A stretch of 64,000 bases of DNA from Bacteroidota bacterium. Its GTDB lineage: Bacteria; Bacteroidota; Bacteroidia; Bacteroidales; UBA4417. A model generated the notes under the pieces. It saw only the letters and a program-made list of their open reading frames with translations. It made no database searches and was not told where the DNA came from. Positions 25,619 through 35,297 of this stretch are shown here, piece by piece (positions within the stretch are counted from its first letter, which is position 1; every line of letters starts with the position of its first letter). Both the position numbers and the translations under genes were made by a program. The stretch lies in the NCBI GenBank assembly GCA_022711175.1, contig JAKLFM010000008.1:1-64000 (forward strand), written 5' to 3'.

Positions 25619-27811
25619 ATGAAAAAAGTTGTTGCAATCACCTTGCTGACAATCCTGTTTTGTTCGGCAAAAGCCCAGGAAAAACCAGAAAGTATCCTGT
25701 CTCAGCTTCAGTCAAAACCAGCGTTTACATCGACCGAGGACTGGCTGATCAGCGGAAACGCATACAAAGCCGGAGTTTACAAAGGTTCCGGCCCGTATGA
25801 CCTGGTAATCACCAATGGGCTTATCGAGCGCTGTTTTCGCATAAGCCCTTCACTCGCTTGTTACAGTTTCCGCAACCATGCTACCGGACAGGAGATGATG
25901 AGGGCAGTTAAGCCTGAAGCCGGGATCACAATTGATGGGAAGGATGTTTTCGCCGGCGGCCTGAATGGCCAGTTTGAATACGGCTACCTGAAATATGAAT
26001 GGCTCGATACCTTTACTGCTGCCGGAGATTTCATGCTTGAAGGCTTTACGGTTAACGACATCAAGCCATACATGGAATGGAAACCTGTGAGGTGGATTCC
26101 CGACTATGTATGGCCTCCCAAAGGCAAAGAACTTACTTTTGAAATGGTTGGTTCAACTGCTGCCGCCAGGGACATTTCACTCCGGATTCACTACGAAATC
26201 TACGATGGCATTCCTTTGGTATGTAAATGGTTGGAAATAATCAACAAAAGCAGCAAACAAGTGTCTGTCGATAAAGTGAGCAGCGAAATACTGGCTGTTG
26301 TTGAGGAAGAAGTCTCTGTTGATAAGATGAACCAGTGGAAAACGCCAAACATATGCGTAACCAGCAACTACAGCTTTATGGGAATGACCGGCGCCTCAGC
26401 CGATAGGGTAACCAACTGGCTTACCGACAGCACATACACTTCTCAGGTGAACTATGAACGTAAAACACCCTGTCTGCTGGTTTGTAAGCCCCCAATTGGA
26501 CCCGGGGTGGAACTAGCACCAGGACAGCATTATACCTCTATTCGTGTATGGGAATTAATTTACGATTCCTATGACAGGGAAAGAAAAGGGCTCGCAGAGC
26601 GACGCTTGTACAGGACTGTTTCACCCTGGGTGCTCGAAAATCCTGTTTTCCTGCATCTTACTTCCACTGATCCTGAAGTTATCCACGAGGCAGTTGAGCA
26701 ATGCAAAAATACAGGCTTCGAAATGATTATCCTGAGCTTCGGAAGCGGCTTAAATATGGAAAGCAACGATTCTGCCTATATCCGCAAATTTAGAAACATC
26801 ACTGATGATTGCAACCGCAATGGCATCGAACTTGGCGGTTACTCACTGCTGGCAAGCCGCAGGATAAATGACCAGGAGGATGTTATCAACCCATCAACCG
26901 GAAAGACAGGCGGTGCTGTTTTCGGTAACTCACCCTGCCTTGAAAGTAACTGGGGCCGGCAATACTTCGAAAATCTTAGGCATTTCATCAATTCCACCGG
27001 GTTTTCATTGCTTGAGCACGACGGTTCATATCCCGGTGACGTTTGCGCCTCTCTGCAGCATCCGGGCCACAAGGGATTGAACGATTCCCAATGGAGACAA
27101 TGGGAAACGGTCACAGCTTTCTATGCATGGTGCCGAAGCAAAGATATATATCTGAACGTTCCCGACTGGTATTTCCTTGCAGGTTCAAATAAAACAGGGG
27201 TAGGATACCGTGAGACAAACTGGTCACTGCCGCGCGACAGGCAACTGGTGCTGGGCAGGCAGAATATTTACGACGGAACATGGGGAAAGACACCATCCAT
27301 GGGCTGGACATTCGTGCCACTGGTCGAATACCAGGGTGGAGGAGAGGCTGCAACTCTTGAACCGTTATCAGAACATCTGAAAGATTATGAAGCCCACCTG
27401 TTTCAGAATTTCGGGGCCGGGGTGCAGGCCTGTTACAGGGGATTCAGGTTGTATGATACGGAAGAAACGAGGCAAGTGGTCTCAAAATGGGTGGAATGGT
27501 ATAAAAAATACCGGCTTATTCTCAATTCGGACATCATTCACCTGCGAAGGGCCGATGGACGCGATTGGGACGGTTTTATGCACGTGAATCCTTTGCTTCG
27601 CGAAAAAGCCATGATCCTCCTGTTCAATCCGTTGAAGGAGGAAATTACCCGGCAAATCACTTTGCCATTGTACTATGCAGGCCTGAAGGGGAATGAAAAA
27701 ATCAGGGAGAAGGAAGGCAAGCCCTCACCCATCAGCCTGAATAACAAAAGCGAGGCATTTATTGAGGTGAAAATTCCTGCTGAGGGCTTTACGTGGCTTG
27801 TTGTCGAGTAA
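25619..27811 (+). CDS. Secreted glycosidase-like protein, family not assigned
   Basis: A protein of about 730 residues. From the ATG at 25619 it begins with a clean signal peptide (MKKVVAITLLTILFCSAKAQ); a longer frame from 25541 overlaps the GH97 gene and is not preferred. The N-terminal half is a beta-sandwich rich in aromatic residues. The C-terminal half looks like a TIM barrel with conserved acidic and aromatic clusters (FSLLEHDGSYPGDV, WSLPRDRQLVLGRQ, MGWTFVPLVEYQGGG). It resembles clan GH-D alpha-galactosidase-like proteins in overall organisation, but I do not see the diagnostic GH36 motifs. Context (GH97, then the fucose genes) suggests release of alpha-linked galactose or fucose. 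The catalytic acid pair could include the Asp residues of EHDGSYPGD. Confidence 0.6.
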   Translation: MKKVVAITLLTILFCSAKAQEKPESILSQLQSKPAFTSTEDWLISGNAYKAGVYKGSGPYDLVITNGLIERCFRISPSLACYSFRNHATGQEMMRAVKPEAGITIDGKDVFAGGLNGQFEYGYLKYEWLDTFTAAGDFMLEGFTVNDIKPYMEWKPVRWIPDYVWPPKGKELTFEMVGSTAAARDISLRIHYEIYDGIPLVCKWLEIINKSSKQVSVDKVSSEILAVVEEEVSVDKMNQWKTPNICVTSNYSFMGMTGASADRVTNWLTDSTYTSQVNYERKTPCLLVCKPPIGPGVELAPGQHYTSIRVWELIYDSYDRERKGLAERRLYRTVSPWVLENPVFLHLTSTDPEVIHEAVEQCKNTGFEMIILSFGSGLNMESNDSAYIRKFRNITDDCNRNGIELGGYSLLASRRINDQEDVINPSTGKTGGAVFGNSPCLESNWGRQYFENLRHFINSTGFSLLEHDGSYPGDVCASLQHPGHKGLNDSQWRQWETVTAFYAWCRSKDIYLNVPDWYFLAGSNKTGVGYRETNWSLPRDRQLVLGRQNIYDGTWGKTPSMGWTFVPLVEYQGGGEAATLEPLSEHLKDYEAHLFQNFGAGVQACYRGFRLYDTEETRQVVSKWVEWYKKYRLILNSDIIHLRRADGRDWDGFMHVNPLLREKAMILLFNPLKEEITRQITLPLYYAGLKGNEKIREKEGKPSPISLNNKSEAFIEVKIPAEGFTWLVVE

Positions 27812-27849
27812 CCAACGGTTTAAGCGCTTAAAGCGCAAATCCACAAGTC

Positions 27850-28671
27850 TTAATCAACCAGCAGCACTTTGTGAGAGGTGGCTACACCGTTTATTCTTAA
27901 TACGATGAAATAGATGCCTGAGGACATCCTGGAGTTATTCTCATTTTTCCCGTCCCATGTCAGTTCATAGCTGCCGGCTGTCAGCACGTCATTTGCCAAA
28001 ACTGCAATCATTTTGCCCGATTGATCAGTGACATACGCCTGCAATTGCGACGATTTTTGAAGTTCGAATCTCACTTTTACGCTTTCGCTGAAAGGATTCG
28101 GAAAAACGGAAATGTTAGAATTCCAGGCTATTGCTTCTTCTACACCAACACCATCGGGTACCCAGTCGAGTACGATATTGCTGAAGTAGGTCAGGTTGGC
28201 TGGTGTAAGGTGCAGAGATGATGTACTTTTTGTGAATTCGACCGACATATAAGGCCCGGCCGGCTGTCCGCTTGCCGAATTCTGGCTTGTATATTCTGCC
28301 CAAACCTGGTAAACGCCGTCAGCCATCAGGTTTCCTGAATAATCCTTTCCATCCCAGGTAATGGTATGGGTTTGATGCGTGGAGAGCGTTGCACCGGTAA
28401 TGGCATTGGTCGTATTGCCGCCTGAGTTGTTCTTCCACTTAACAAGATGCTGTTTTCTTGTATTGGCCATTACTTTGCATGATTTAACAAAGTTACCCTG
28501 GCTGTCCTTAATCCAGATTGCCAGCACATGCTTTGGCGAGTAACCTGTATTATTGCTTATGGTTTTAACAGTGAAGGTTGCCGTACCAGTGGTTGATTGT
28601 GCTGATAAGCAAGTTGTTGTAAAAAGCAGGATGAATGATAATGTAACTGGCAGCAAGAATTTATTGCTCAT
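27850..28671 (-). CDS. Secreted DUF2271/FlgD-like protein with T9SS-type C-terminus
   Basis: A protein of about 273 residues from the ATG at 28671 (MSNKFLLPVTLSFILLFTTTCLSAQ is the signal peptide; an upstream ATG at 28716 adds an unlikely 15 residues). The first half matches the DUF2271 pattern: KHVLAIWIKDSQGNFVKSC, then TITWDGKDYSGNLMADGVYQVWAEY, a predicted periplasmic or extracellular beta-sandwich. The C-terminus is a FlgD-Ig/T9SS type A domain (VFPNPFSESVKVRFEL, TWDGKNENNSRMSSGIYFIVL, ending KVLLVD). It is convergent to the glycosidase gene and divergent from the fucose operon. No catalytic function is evident. Confidence 0.75.
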   Translation of the reverse strand: MSNKFLLPVTLSFILLFTTTCLSAQSTTGTATFTVKTISNNTGYSPKHVLAIWIKDSQGNFVKSCKVMANTRKQHLVKWKNNSGGNTTNAITGATLSTHQTHTITWDGKDYSGNLMADGVYQVWAEYTSQNSASGQPAGPYMSVEFTKSTSSLHLTPANLTYFSNIVLDWVPDGVGVEEAIAWNSNISVFPNPFSESVKVRFELQKSSQLQAYVTDQSGKMIAVLANDVLTAGSYELTWDGKNENNSRMSSGIYFIVLRINGVATSHKVLLVD

Positions 28672-28693
28672 AATGAAGGTATTTTTTAAGTTG

Positions 28694-28701
28694 CAAATGT
28701 A
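28694..28701 (-). promoter_or_regulatory. -7 element for the DUF2271-like gene
   Basis: TACATTTG on the minus strand, a perfect TAnnTTTG. It sits 22 bases upstream of the ATG at 28671, which supports that start over the ATG at 28716. The latter would lie upstream of the element. Confidence 0.55.
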
Positions 28702-28839
28702 TCCATTATTCATCATATATAATATATTGAATATAACAAAGTTTCAACCTCTTTAGATTGATAATAAATTTTAGAAAGTCGTATAACAGGGTCTCAAAAT
28801 GTTGTAAACTTGCCATCAAACAATAAAACCAAGATTCCA

Positions 28840-29472
28840 ATGCCTCATGTAACCGACAGTCACCTGCGTGCATTTGTTGATGCTGCTCACCGCATAGGTA
28901 CACACCAGCTTTTGCTCTGTAGCAGCGGAAATCTCTCGTGGCGAATCAATGATCAAACATTGCTGATTTCCCAAACGGGGAGTTGGCTGCCTTATCTAAC
29001 CAAAGATCAGATCTGTATTGCAAACATGCTCGACGGCGTGGTGCTGAACAATGTCAAGCCCTCGATGGACAGTGGTTTCCATTTTGGTGTACTGCGCGAG
29101 CGGAAGGATATGAACGTGGTTCTGCATTTTCAATCGCTCTATGCCACCACCCTGGCTTGTATGCCTGATCCGCCCAGGAATTTCAATGTGGTAAATGAAG
29201 TTCCAGTTTACATCGGTCCTATTGCCATGCTGGATTATATATGTCCGGGATCGCCTGAAATCGGCAGAATGGTTACTGATGCTATGCGCAGGCACAACCT
29301 AGTGGTTCTGCGTAACCACGGGCAGGTGGTGGTTGGAAGGGACTTCGACGAAGTAATTCAGCGTGCTCTTTTCTTTGAACTTGCCTGCGGCATTATCATG
29401 CGCAGCAACAACCAGGCGACCAGGCTCTCTGACGAACAAGTTCGTGAAATGGAGAAATATATGCAGAAATAG
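28840..29472 (+). CDS. fucA: Class II aldolase (probable L-fuculose-1-phosphate aldolase)
   Basis: A 210-residue class II aldolase/adducin-family protein; ATG at 28840 is chosen over a TTG 10 codons upstream. The family landmarks are SSGNLSWRI (substrate phosphate region), LHFQSLYATT and LRNHGQVVVG. In the fucose operon it should split L-fuculose-1-phosphate to dihydroxyacetone phosphate and L-lactaldehyde. Two residues deviate from the E. coli FucA pattern by my alignment: the second His of the zinc H-x-H pair is Gln98 (HFQ), and the catalytic Glu position reads Asp77. His96 and His159 are retained. Either the metal site differs in this subgroup or the protein has another activity. It is the first gene of the operon. 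Confidence 0.75.
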   Translation: MPHVTDSHLRAFVDAAHRIGTHQLLLCSSGNLSWRINDQTLLISQTGSWLPYLTKDQICIANMLDGVVLNNVKPSMDSGFHFGVLRERKDMNVVLHFQSLYATTLACMPDPPRNFNVVNEVPVYIGPIAMLDYICPGSPEIGRMVTDAMRRHNLVVLRNHGQVVVGRDFDEVIQRALFFELACGIIMRSNNQATRLSDEQVREMEKYMQK

Positions 29473-29529
29473 ATGCTCGCCCGGAACTCTCCGGTACAAA
29501 TACTAATACTAATTTACAAAACATTTATA

Positions 29530-31305
29530 ATGAACCGTTTAAAAGGCTCATTTCCTCTTGTTGGAATACGTCCGGTTATTGATGGCCGTCGCAAAGGTGT
29601 TCGCGAATCGCTCGAAGGCCAGACGATGAATATGGCCCGCAACGCTGCCAATCTTATCTCATCATCCTTACAATATCCCGACGGATCACCCGTACAATGC
29701 ATTATAGCCGATACATGTATTGGCGGTGTAGCTGAGGCTGCCGATTGTGCGGAGAAATTTTCACGTAATGGCGTGGGCGTTTCGCTTACTGTCACTCCTT
29801 GCTGGTGTTACGGCAACGAGGTGATGGATGCCGATCCCTTTATTCCCAAAGCGATTTGGGGCTTTAACGGAACGGAGCGTCCCGGCGCTGTTTATCTTGC
29901 TGCTGCTCTTGCCGGTTACGCCCAAAAAGGTTTGCCGGCATTCGGAATTTATGGCCACGATGTGCAGGATGCCGGTGATCAGTCCATTCCTGAAGATGTG
30001 AAGGAAAAAATCCTACGCTTCACCAAAGCAGCGCTCGCCGTCGCCTATATGAAAGGTAAATCGTATTTGTCACTCGGTTCAGTTTCGATGGGCATTGCCG
30101 GTTCGGTGGTTGATCCGGCTTTTTTCTGCGATTATCTTGGTGTGCGGAACGAGTATGTGGATATGGTAGAGTTTGTCCGTAGGATGGAAGAAGGTATTTT
30201 CGATCAGTCTGAATATGAAAAAGCTCTTACCTGGACTAAAAAACACTGCCACGAAGGTACTGATTTGAATTCCAATCCATTACCTGTTGAACGGAAAGAG
30301 AAGATTTGGGAAACAGTGGTAAAAATGACTCTTATTGCCCGTGATCTCATGATCGGCAACCCTGAACTCGCAAAAATCGGGTTTGGTGAAGAAGCATTGG
30401 GACACAACGCCATACTCGCCGGTTTCCAGGGGCAACGCCACTGGACTGACTTTATGCCGAACGGCGATTTCATGGAGGCAATACTCAACAGTTCGTTTGA
30501 CTGGAACGGAATCAGGCAGGTTTATCTCCTGGCGACCGAAAATGACTCGTTGAATGGCGTTGCCATGCTTTTTGGCCATTTGCTGACAAATACTGCCCAA
30601 ATGTTCAGCGATGTAAGAACCTACTGGAGCCCTGACGCTGTGAAACGTGTCACAGGTAAAACGCTTGAAGGCGCAGCCGCAAACGGCATCATACATCTGA
30701 TTAATTCGGGAGCTTCGTCACTCGATTTTGCCGGCAGGCAGGAGATCAATGGAAAACCTGCAATCAAGCCATTCTGGCAAATCACACCCGAAGAAGCAGG
30801 TAAATGCCTTAGTCATACCAGCTGGCCATCGGCCACTCTTGAATATTTCCGCGGAGGCGGATTCTCCAGCGAATTCACATCACGCGGAGGTATGCCTGTT
30901 ACAATGAGCAGGGTAAATCTTGTAAAAGGCCAGGGGCCGGTTCTCCAGCTCGCTGAAGGATGGACTGTTGAATTACCCGGAGAAATCAATAGTATACTCA
31001 CCGAACGAACAGATCCAACGTGGCCCACAACATGGTTCGCTCCAAGGCTTAACGGCAGCGGCGCCTTTACTGATGTTTACTCGGTAATGGCCAACTGGGG
31101 CGCTAACCATGGTGCCATCAGTTACGGACACATTGGTGCTGACCTTATTGCACTGGCTTCGATACTGCGCATCCCTGTATGTATGCACAATGTAAAAACC
31201 ACTGACATTTTCAGGCCGGCTGCCTGGAGTGCTTTCGGCACTACCGATTTCGAAGGAGCCGACTACAGGGCTTGCAAGAATTTCGGTCCTCTTTACGGAA
31301 AATAA
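29530..31305 (+). CDS. fucI: L-fucose isomerase
   Basis: A 591-residue protein, the same length as E. coli FucI. The start ATG at 29530 ([19 protein letters not shown]) is chosen over an upstream in-frame start. The active-site segment [18 protein letters not shown] and YCGLRNE-like substrate strand ([14 protein letters not shown]) are clearly visible; the family binds Mn2+ through Glu, Asp and His, and the Asp in ENDSLNG fits. It converts L-fucose to L-fuculose. It lies 57 bases after the aldolase and 16 bases before the kinase, so these genes are co-transcribed. Confidence 0.95.
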   Translation: MNRLKGSFPLVGIRPVIDGRRKGVRESLEGQTMNMARNAANLISSSLQYPDGSPVQCIIADTCIGGVAEAADCAEKFSRNGVGVSLTVTPCWCYGNEVMDADPFIPKAIWGFNGTERPGAVYLAAALAGYAQKGLPAFGIYGHDVQDAGDQSIPEDVKEKILRFTKAALAVAYMKGKSYLSLGSVSMGIAGSVVDPAFFCDYLGVRNEYVDMVEFVRRMEEGIFDQSEYEKALTWTKKHCHEGTDLNSNPLPVERKEKIWETVVKMTLIARDLMIGNPELAKIGFGEEALGHNAILAGFQGQRHWTDFMPNGDFMEAILNSSFDWNGIRQVYLLATENDSLNGVAMLFGHLLTNTAQMFSDVRTYWSPDAVKRVTGKTLEGAAANGIIHLINSGASSLDFAGRQEINGKPAIKPFWQITPEEAGKCLSHTSWPSATLEYFRGGGFSSEFTSRGGMPVTMSRVNLVKGQGPVLQLAEGWTVELPGEINSILTERTDPTWPTTWFAPRLNGSGAFTDVYSVMANWGANHGAISYGHIGADLIALASILRIPVCMHNVKTTDIFRPAAWSAFGTTDFEGADYRACKNFGPLYGK

Positions 31306-31321
31306 TTTCAAGACAGGAATT

Positions 31322-32803
31322 ATGGAAAACGCCATCCTGGTCCTTGATTGTGGTGCTACAAATGTCCGCGCTGTTGCTGTTGACCCGGAAGGCAATCTCA
31401 TTGCTTCGTATTCACTTCCATCCACATCGCATCCTGATCCGGATTTTGCCGGTGGTTTGATTTGGGATGTAGATGAAATCTGGAGAAATTTAGTAATCTG
31501 CGCCAAAGCTGTTGCCGGTGATCTCGGGAAATTCAGAATTGCGGCAGTTACATTAACAACTTTTGGAGTGGATGGCGCTGCTATGAAAAAGGACGGATCG
31601 CTCTGCCACCCGGTCATTTCATGGCAATGCAGCCGAACCTTACCGGTGATGGAAACGATCGGCAGGTACATTTCACCCGAAAAGTTGTCGGCAATATCGG
31701 GCTTGCAGCCATACCACTACAATACAATCAGCAAACTTGTATGGCTAAAGGAAAACCGGCCAGAGGTTATAGCCGGCATGGATTATTATGTACTGATGCC
31801 ATCCATATTTCTTAATAAACTGAGCGGAGAATATGTTACCGATGCCACCATGGCGGGCACTACCATGCTCACCGACCTGAATCGCCGTTGCTTTTCCGAA
31901 GAAATTCTTTCTTCCATCGGGATGAATAGAAACATATTTCCTCCTCTTGTTGAACCCGGTACTATTGTTGGCAAAGTTACCATGAAAGCAGCAGGTGAAT
32001 TGGGGATTCCTGCAGGCATCCCTGTAGTAGCTACCGGCCACGATACCCAATTCGCGGTGTTTGGTTCGGGTGCGGGAATCAACCAACCAGTGCTCAGTTC
32101 AGGCACATGGGAAATCTTGACTGCCCGTTCTCCTGTCAGCAATCTGAAAATTCCACCTCCATCAGCAGGCATTACCATCGAACTCGATGCCATCAAGGGT
32201 TTTGTAGATATTGGAATGCAGTGGGTTGCATCGGGAGTACTCGAATGGATGGGCAATCTGCTCTTCAGCGATGTGTTGAATGATCGTAACCGGTACTCGA
32301 CAATGATTGCCGAAGCCGAAAAAGTGCCTCCGGGAAGCGCAGGAGTAAATGTATTGCCCGAACTCTACGAAGGCGGGTTTGTGCCATCAAAAGGCATAAT
32401 TTCAGGACTTACAAAGGGTGCAACCCGGGCACACATTTACCGTGCAACCCTCGAATCCTTAGCATTTTACTCAAGGTCAGCCCTGCAATCATTACAATCA
32501 ACCGGCGGTTTTTATCCGGAATTTTTATGGGCAGTTGGAGGCGGAACAAAAAACCGCTTATGGAACCAGATACGCGCTGATGTGCTTCAAATACCTTTCA
32601 GGGCAATACAACAGAGCGAAACCACCGTGCTGGGAGCTGCCATGTTTGCCATGACGGCAGTTGGCATGTATACATCAGCAAATGAGGCTGTTCAGGCAAT
32701 TAAAAACCCTTACGATACCTACTTTCCCGGAAACAAAGCAGTAACCTACGACCGGTTATTTTCAGATTATAACACTCAATGGCTGACCAGGTGGCACAGC
32801 TGA
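31322..32803 (+). CDS. fucK: FGGY-family sugar kinase (probable L-fuculokinase)
   Basis: A 493-residue kinase of the FGGY family. Start ATG at 31322 (MENAILVLDCGATNVRAVAV) is used; a longer open frame overlaps fucI and is unlikely. The N-terminal phosphate-binding loop is DCGATNVRAV and the C-terminal nucleotide motif is WAVGGGTKNRLWNQIRADV. The central segment ATGHDTQFAVFGSGAG carries the conserved catalytic Asp. By operon position it should phosphorylate L-fuculose. FGGY kinases for fuculose and rhamnulose are hard to tell apart by motif alone; fucI and fucP neighbours decide it. Confidence 0.88.
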   Translation: MENAILVLDCGATNVRAVAVDPEGNLIASYSLPSTSHPDPDFAGGLIWDVDEIWRNLVICAKAVAGDLGKFRIAAVTLTTFGVDGAAMKKDGSLCHPVISWQCSRTLPVMETIGRYISPEKLSAISGLQPYHYNTISKLVWLKENRPEVIAGMDYYVLMPSIFLNKLSGEYVTDATMAGTTMLTDLNRRCFSEEILSSIGMNRNIFPPLVEPGTIVGKVTMKAAGELGIPAGIPVVATGHDTQFAVFGSGAGINQPVLSSGTWEILTARSPVSNLKIPPPSAGITIELDAIKGFVDIGMQWVASGVLEWMGNLLFSDVLNDRNRYSTMIAEAEKVPPGSAGVNVLPELYEGGFVPSKGIISGLTKGATRAHIYRATLESLAFYSRSALQSLQSTGGFYPEFLWAVGGGTKNRLWNQIRADVLQIPFRAIQQSETTVLGAAMFAMTAVGMYTSANEAVQAIKNPYDTYFPGNKAVTYDRLFSDYNTQWLTRWHS

Positions 32804-32819
32804 AATAACTCATTTGTCA

Positions 32820-33977
32820 ATGGCTGAAAATTCTAATAAAAAAGTTTTTGTCACCGGCTGTTTCGATATGCTGCACAGTGGCCATGTAGCATTTATGCGT
32901 GAAGCTGCTGAATACGGCGATCTTTACGTTTGCATTGGCTCCGACGCAACCATCCATAACCTGAAAGGTCGCTATACCGTTAACTCGCAGGAAGAACGGA
33001 AATACATGATCGAATCGCTGCGTTGCGTGAAGGAATGCCGCATCAATACCGGAAGTGGGATAATAGATTTTGAAAACGAGCTGAAAGATATCATGCCGGA
33101 TATGTTCGTTGTGAACGAGGACGGCCACACTCCGTCAAAGGAAGCAATGTGCAACGAAATGGGCATCGAGTACAAAGTGCTCAAGCGCATTCCTTATGCC
33201 GACCTCCCGGCCCGTTCTACCACTGCCTTGCGCAATGTTTGCCGCATTCCTTACAGGATCGACCTAGCCGGCGGCTGGCTTGATCAGCCGTTTGTTTCAA
33301 AATTCTACCCCGGGTCAGTGATTACTATCAGTATTGAACCTACCATAGAATTCAACCATCGTTCGGGAATGGCATCGAGTACCCGGCGAAAAGCCATTGA
33401 GTTATGGCGGACGGAAATTCCGCATGGCGATCCCGATCAACTGGCAAGGTTGCTTTTTAGCTTTGAGAATCCACCAGGAACAAAAGAAATCGCCGGTTCG
33501 CAGGACTCGCTCGGTATTGTTTATCCCGGCCTTAACAAACATTATTACGACAACAACTACTGGCCTTCGAATACTCAAAGCATTCAGGATGAGGATATTC
33601 TGTCGTGGCTCGAAAACCATCTCTACCTTGTGACGCTTGGTCCCAGGGTAAGCGAATATTCTGTAATCGATAACACAAACATCACCACTGAAGGTGCAAA
33701 GGCACTCGCTGTTGCAACCGATGCCTGCTGGAACGCCATTCTAAACAAGGATATTTCAGCCTTCGGAAAAGCCTTTCGTGAATCGTTCGAAGCGCAGGTA
33801 GCCATGTTCCCTAATATGGCCGATAAGGAGATTTACGATATCATTGATCAGTATAAGCACATGGCGAAAGGCTGGAAGCTTTCGGGTGCCGGTGGTGGTG
33901 GCTATCTCATTATGGTTGCCGACCAACCTGTGGATGAAGCCATGCAGATAAGGATCAGGCGACAGAACGGCTTATAA
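32820..33977 (+). CDS. Fused HxGH nucleotidyltransferase and GHMP-type sugar kinase
   Basis: A 385-residue two-domain enzyme; ATG at 32820 is preferred over a TTG two codons upstream. Residues 1-130 form a cytidylyltransferase-like domain with GCFDMLHSGH (13-22), the HxGH motif of TagD/RfaE-C enzymes. Residues 140-385 form a GHMP kinase: IPYRIDLAGGWLD (143-155, as in HddA and the kinase half of Fkp), an ATP loop SGMASST (182-188) and a C-terminal SGAGGGG (355-361). It therefore looks able to phosphorylate a sugar and transfer a nucleotide to it, as Fkp does for fucose but with an unrelated nucleotidyltransferase. It sits inside the fucose operon between the kinase and FucP. Whether it salvages fucose, or acts on another sugar, is open. 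Confidence 0.75.
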   Translation: MAENSNKKVFVTGCFDMLHSGHVAFMREAAEYGDLYVCIGSDATIHNLKGRYTVNSQEERKYMIESLRCVKECRINTGSGIIDFENELKDIMPDMFVVNEDGHTPSKEAMCNEMGIEYKVLKRIPYADLPARSTTALRNVCRIPYRIDLAGGWLDQPFVSKFYPGSVITISIEPTIEFNHRSGMASSTRRKAIELWRTEIPHGDPDQLARLLFSFENPPGTKEIAGSQDSLGIVYPGLNKHYYDNNYWPSNTQSIQDEDILSWLENHLYLVTLGPRVSEYSVIDNTNITTEGAKALAVATDACWNAILNKDISAFGKAFRESFEAQVAMFPNMADKEIYDIIDQYKHMAKGWKLSGAGGGGYLIMVADQPVDEAMQIRIRRQNGL

Positions 33978-34017
33978 ATAACAAATTATAAATAACTGAA
34001 TACCAACATACTGCAAT

Positions 34018-35262
34018 ATGACAAAAACCAAGCTCACAACCAGGGAGTTCATGCTGCCGTTTATTATGATCACCTCGCTGTTTTTCCTGTGGGGGCTTGC
34101 ACACGGCATGGTGGACACACTCGACAAACATTTTCAGCAGATTTTGCACCTGCATAAATGGCAGTCGAGTTTCATACAGTTCTCTCTTTATGGTGCTTAT
34201 TTCACAATGGCATTGCCTGCCGGCTATTTCATGAGGAAATTCGGCTATAAGAAAGGCATTATTTTCGGCTTATCGCTTTTTGCGCTTGGGGCTTTCATGA
34301 TTGCCGGTACCACTTCGTTTGAATCGTTCTGGGTATTCCTTATCTGCCTTTTTGTTCTTGGATGTGGCCTTGCCACCCTCGAAACGGCAGCTAATCCTTA
34401 CACCACCAAACTCGGCCCCGGTGAGTCGGCCGAACAGCGAATCAACTTTTCGCAGTCGTTCAACGGGCTGGCATGGGTAATAGGCCCGCTCATCGCATTG
34501 AGCATCTATGGCAACCAAAGCCACGTTGAAGGCGAAAAGATGGTTTCACTCATCCTCCCGCTGGGTATCATCGGCCTGGTTGTATTGACAGTTGCCCTGG
34601 TTTTCATCAGGCTACCGTTGCCTGAAATCTCCGAAGAGGATGCTGCTATTGCTCACGGCACGCATGTTTCGGGCGTTGAAGAAAAACCTTCGTTTTTTAT
34701 CCCGCTCATCAAACAGCCGCATTTCGTGATGGGTGTAATCGCACAATTCTGTTATGTTGCCGCACAAACAGGAGTGTTCAGTTACCTGATCAATTTCGTG
34801 ACCGACGAAGGGCAATACCCGCGTTTCGACGTAAAATATGCTCCTTATTTCCTTTCAATAGGCTTTGCTCTGTTTATGATTGGCCGGCTGACAGGCAGTT
34901 ACCTGATGGGGCTGGCAAAACCAACAAAATTGCTGGCAATCTATGCAACGCTATGCTGCCTGCTGCTTCCTGTGGTAAGCGCAAAACTTGGCTGGATTTC
35001 GGTGATCTCGCTCTATGGCGTATTCTTCTTCATGTCCATCATGTTCCCGACTATTTTTGCTCTTGGCATAAAAGATCTTGGGCCAAAAACCAAGAAAGCT
35101 TCATCGTTTCTCGTAATGGCGATTGTTGGAGGAGCTGTATTTCCACCATTGATGGGCTATATTTCCGATGTGCACGGCATGTCGAAAGGCTTCCTGGTGC
35201 CCATCCCGCTCTTCCTCTTCATCCTATACTACGCGCTGAAAGGCCACCAGGTTAAAGTTTAA
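34018..35262 (+). CDS. fucP: L-fucose:H+ symporter FucP (MFS)
   Basis: A 414-residue major-facilitator transporter with about 12 hydrophobic helices. The FucP/HppY-type landmarks are there: an N-terminal WGLAHGMVDTLDKHFQ segment and CGLATLETAANPYTTKLGP, where the Glu corresponds to the proton-coupling Glu of E. coli FucP. It imports L-fucose across the inner membrane. It lies 40 bases after the nucleotidyltransferase-kinase fusion and 35 bases before the fucosidase, within the same operon. Confidence 0.92.
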   Translation: MTKTKLTTREFMLPFIMITSLFFLWGLAHGMVDTLDKHFQQILHLHKWQSSFIQFSLYGAYFTMALPAGYFMRKFGYKKGIIFGLSLFALGAFMIAGTTSFESFWVFLICLFVLGCGLATLETAANPYTTKLGPGESAEQRINFSQSFNGLAWVIGPLIALSIYGNQSHVEGEKMVSLILPLGIIGLVVLTVALVFIRLPLPEISEEDAAIAHGTHVSGVEEKPSFFIPLIKQPHFVMGVIAQFCYVAAQTGVFSYLINFVTDEGQYPRFDVKYAPYFLSIGFALFMIGRLTGSYLMGLAKPTKLLAIYATLCCLLLPVVSAKLGWISVISLYGVFFFMSIMFPTIFALGIKDLGPKTKKASSFLVMAIVGGAVFPPLMGYISDVHGMSKGFLVPIPLFLFILYYALKGHQVKV

Positions 35263-35297
35263 AAACCTCACTAACAGTTATTTAATAACCAAAAACC

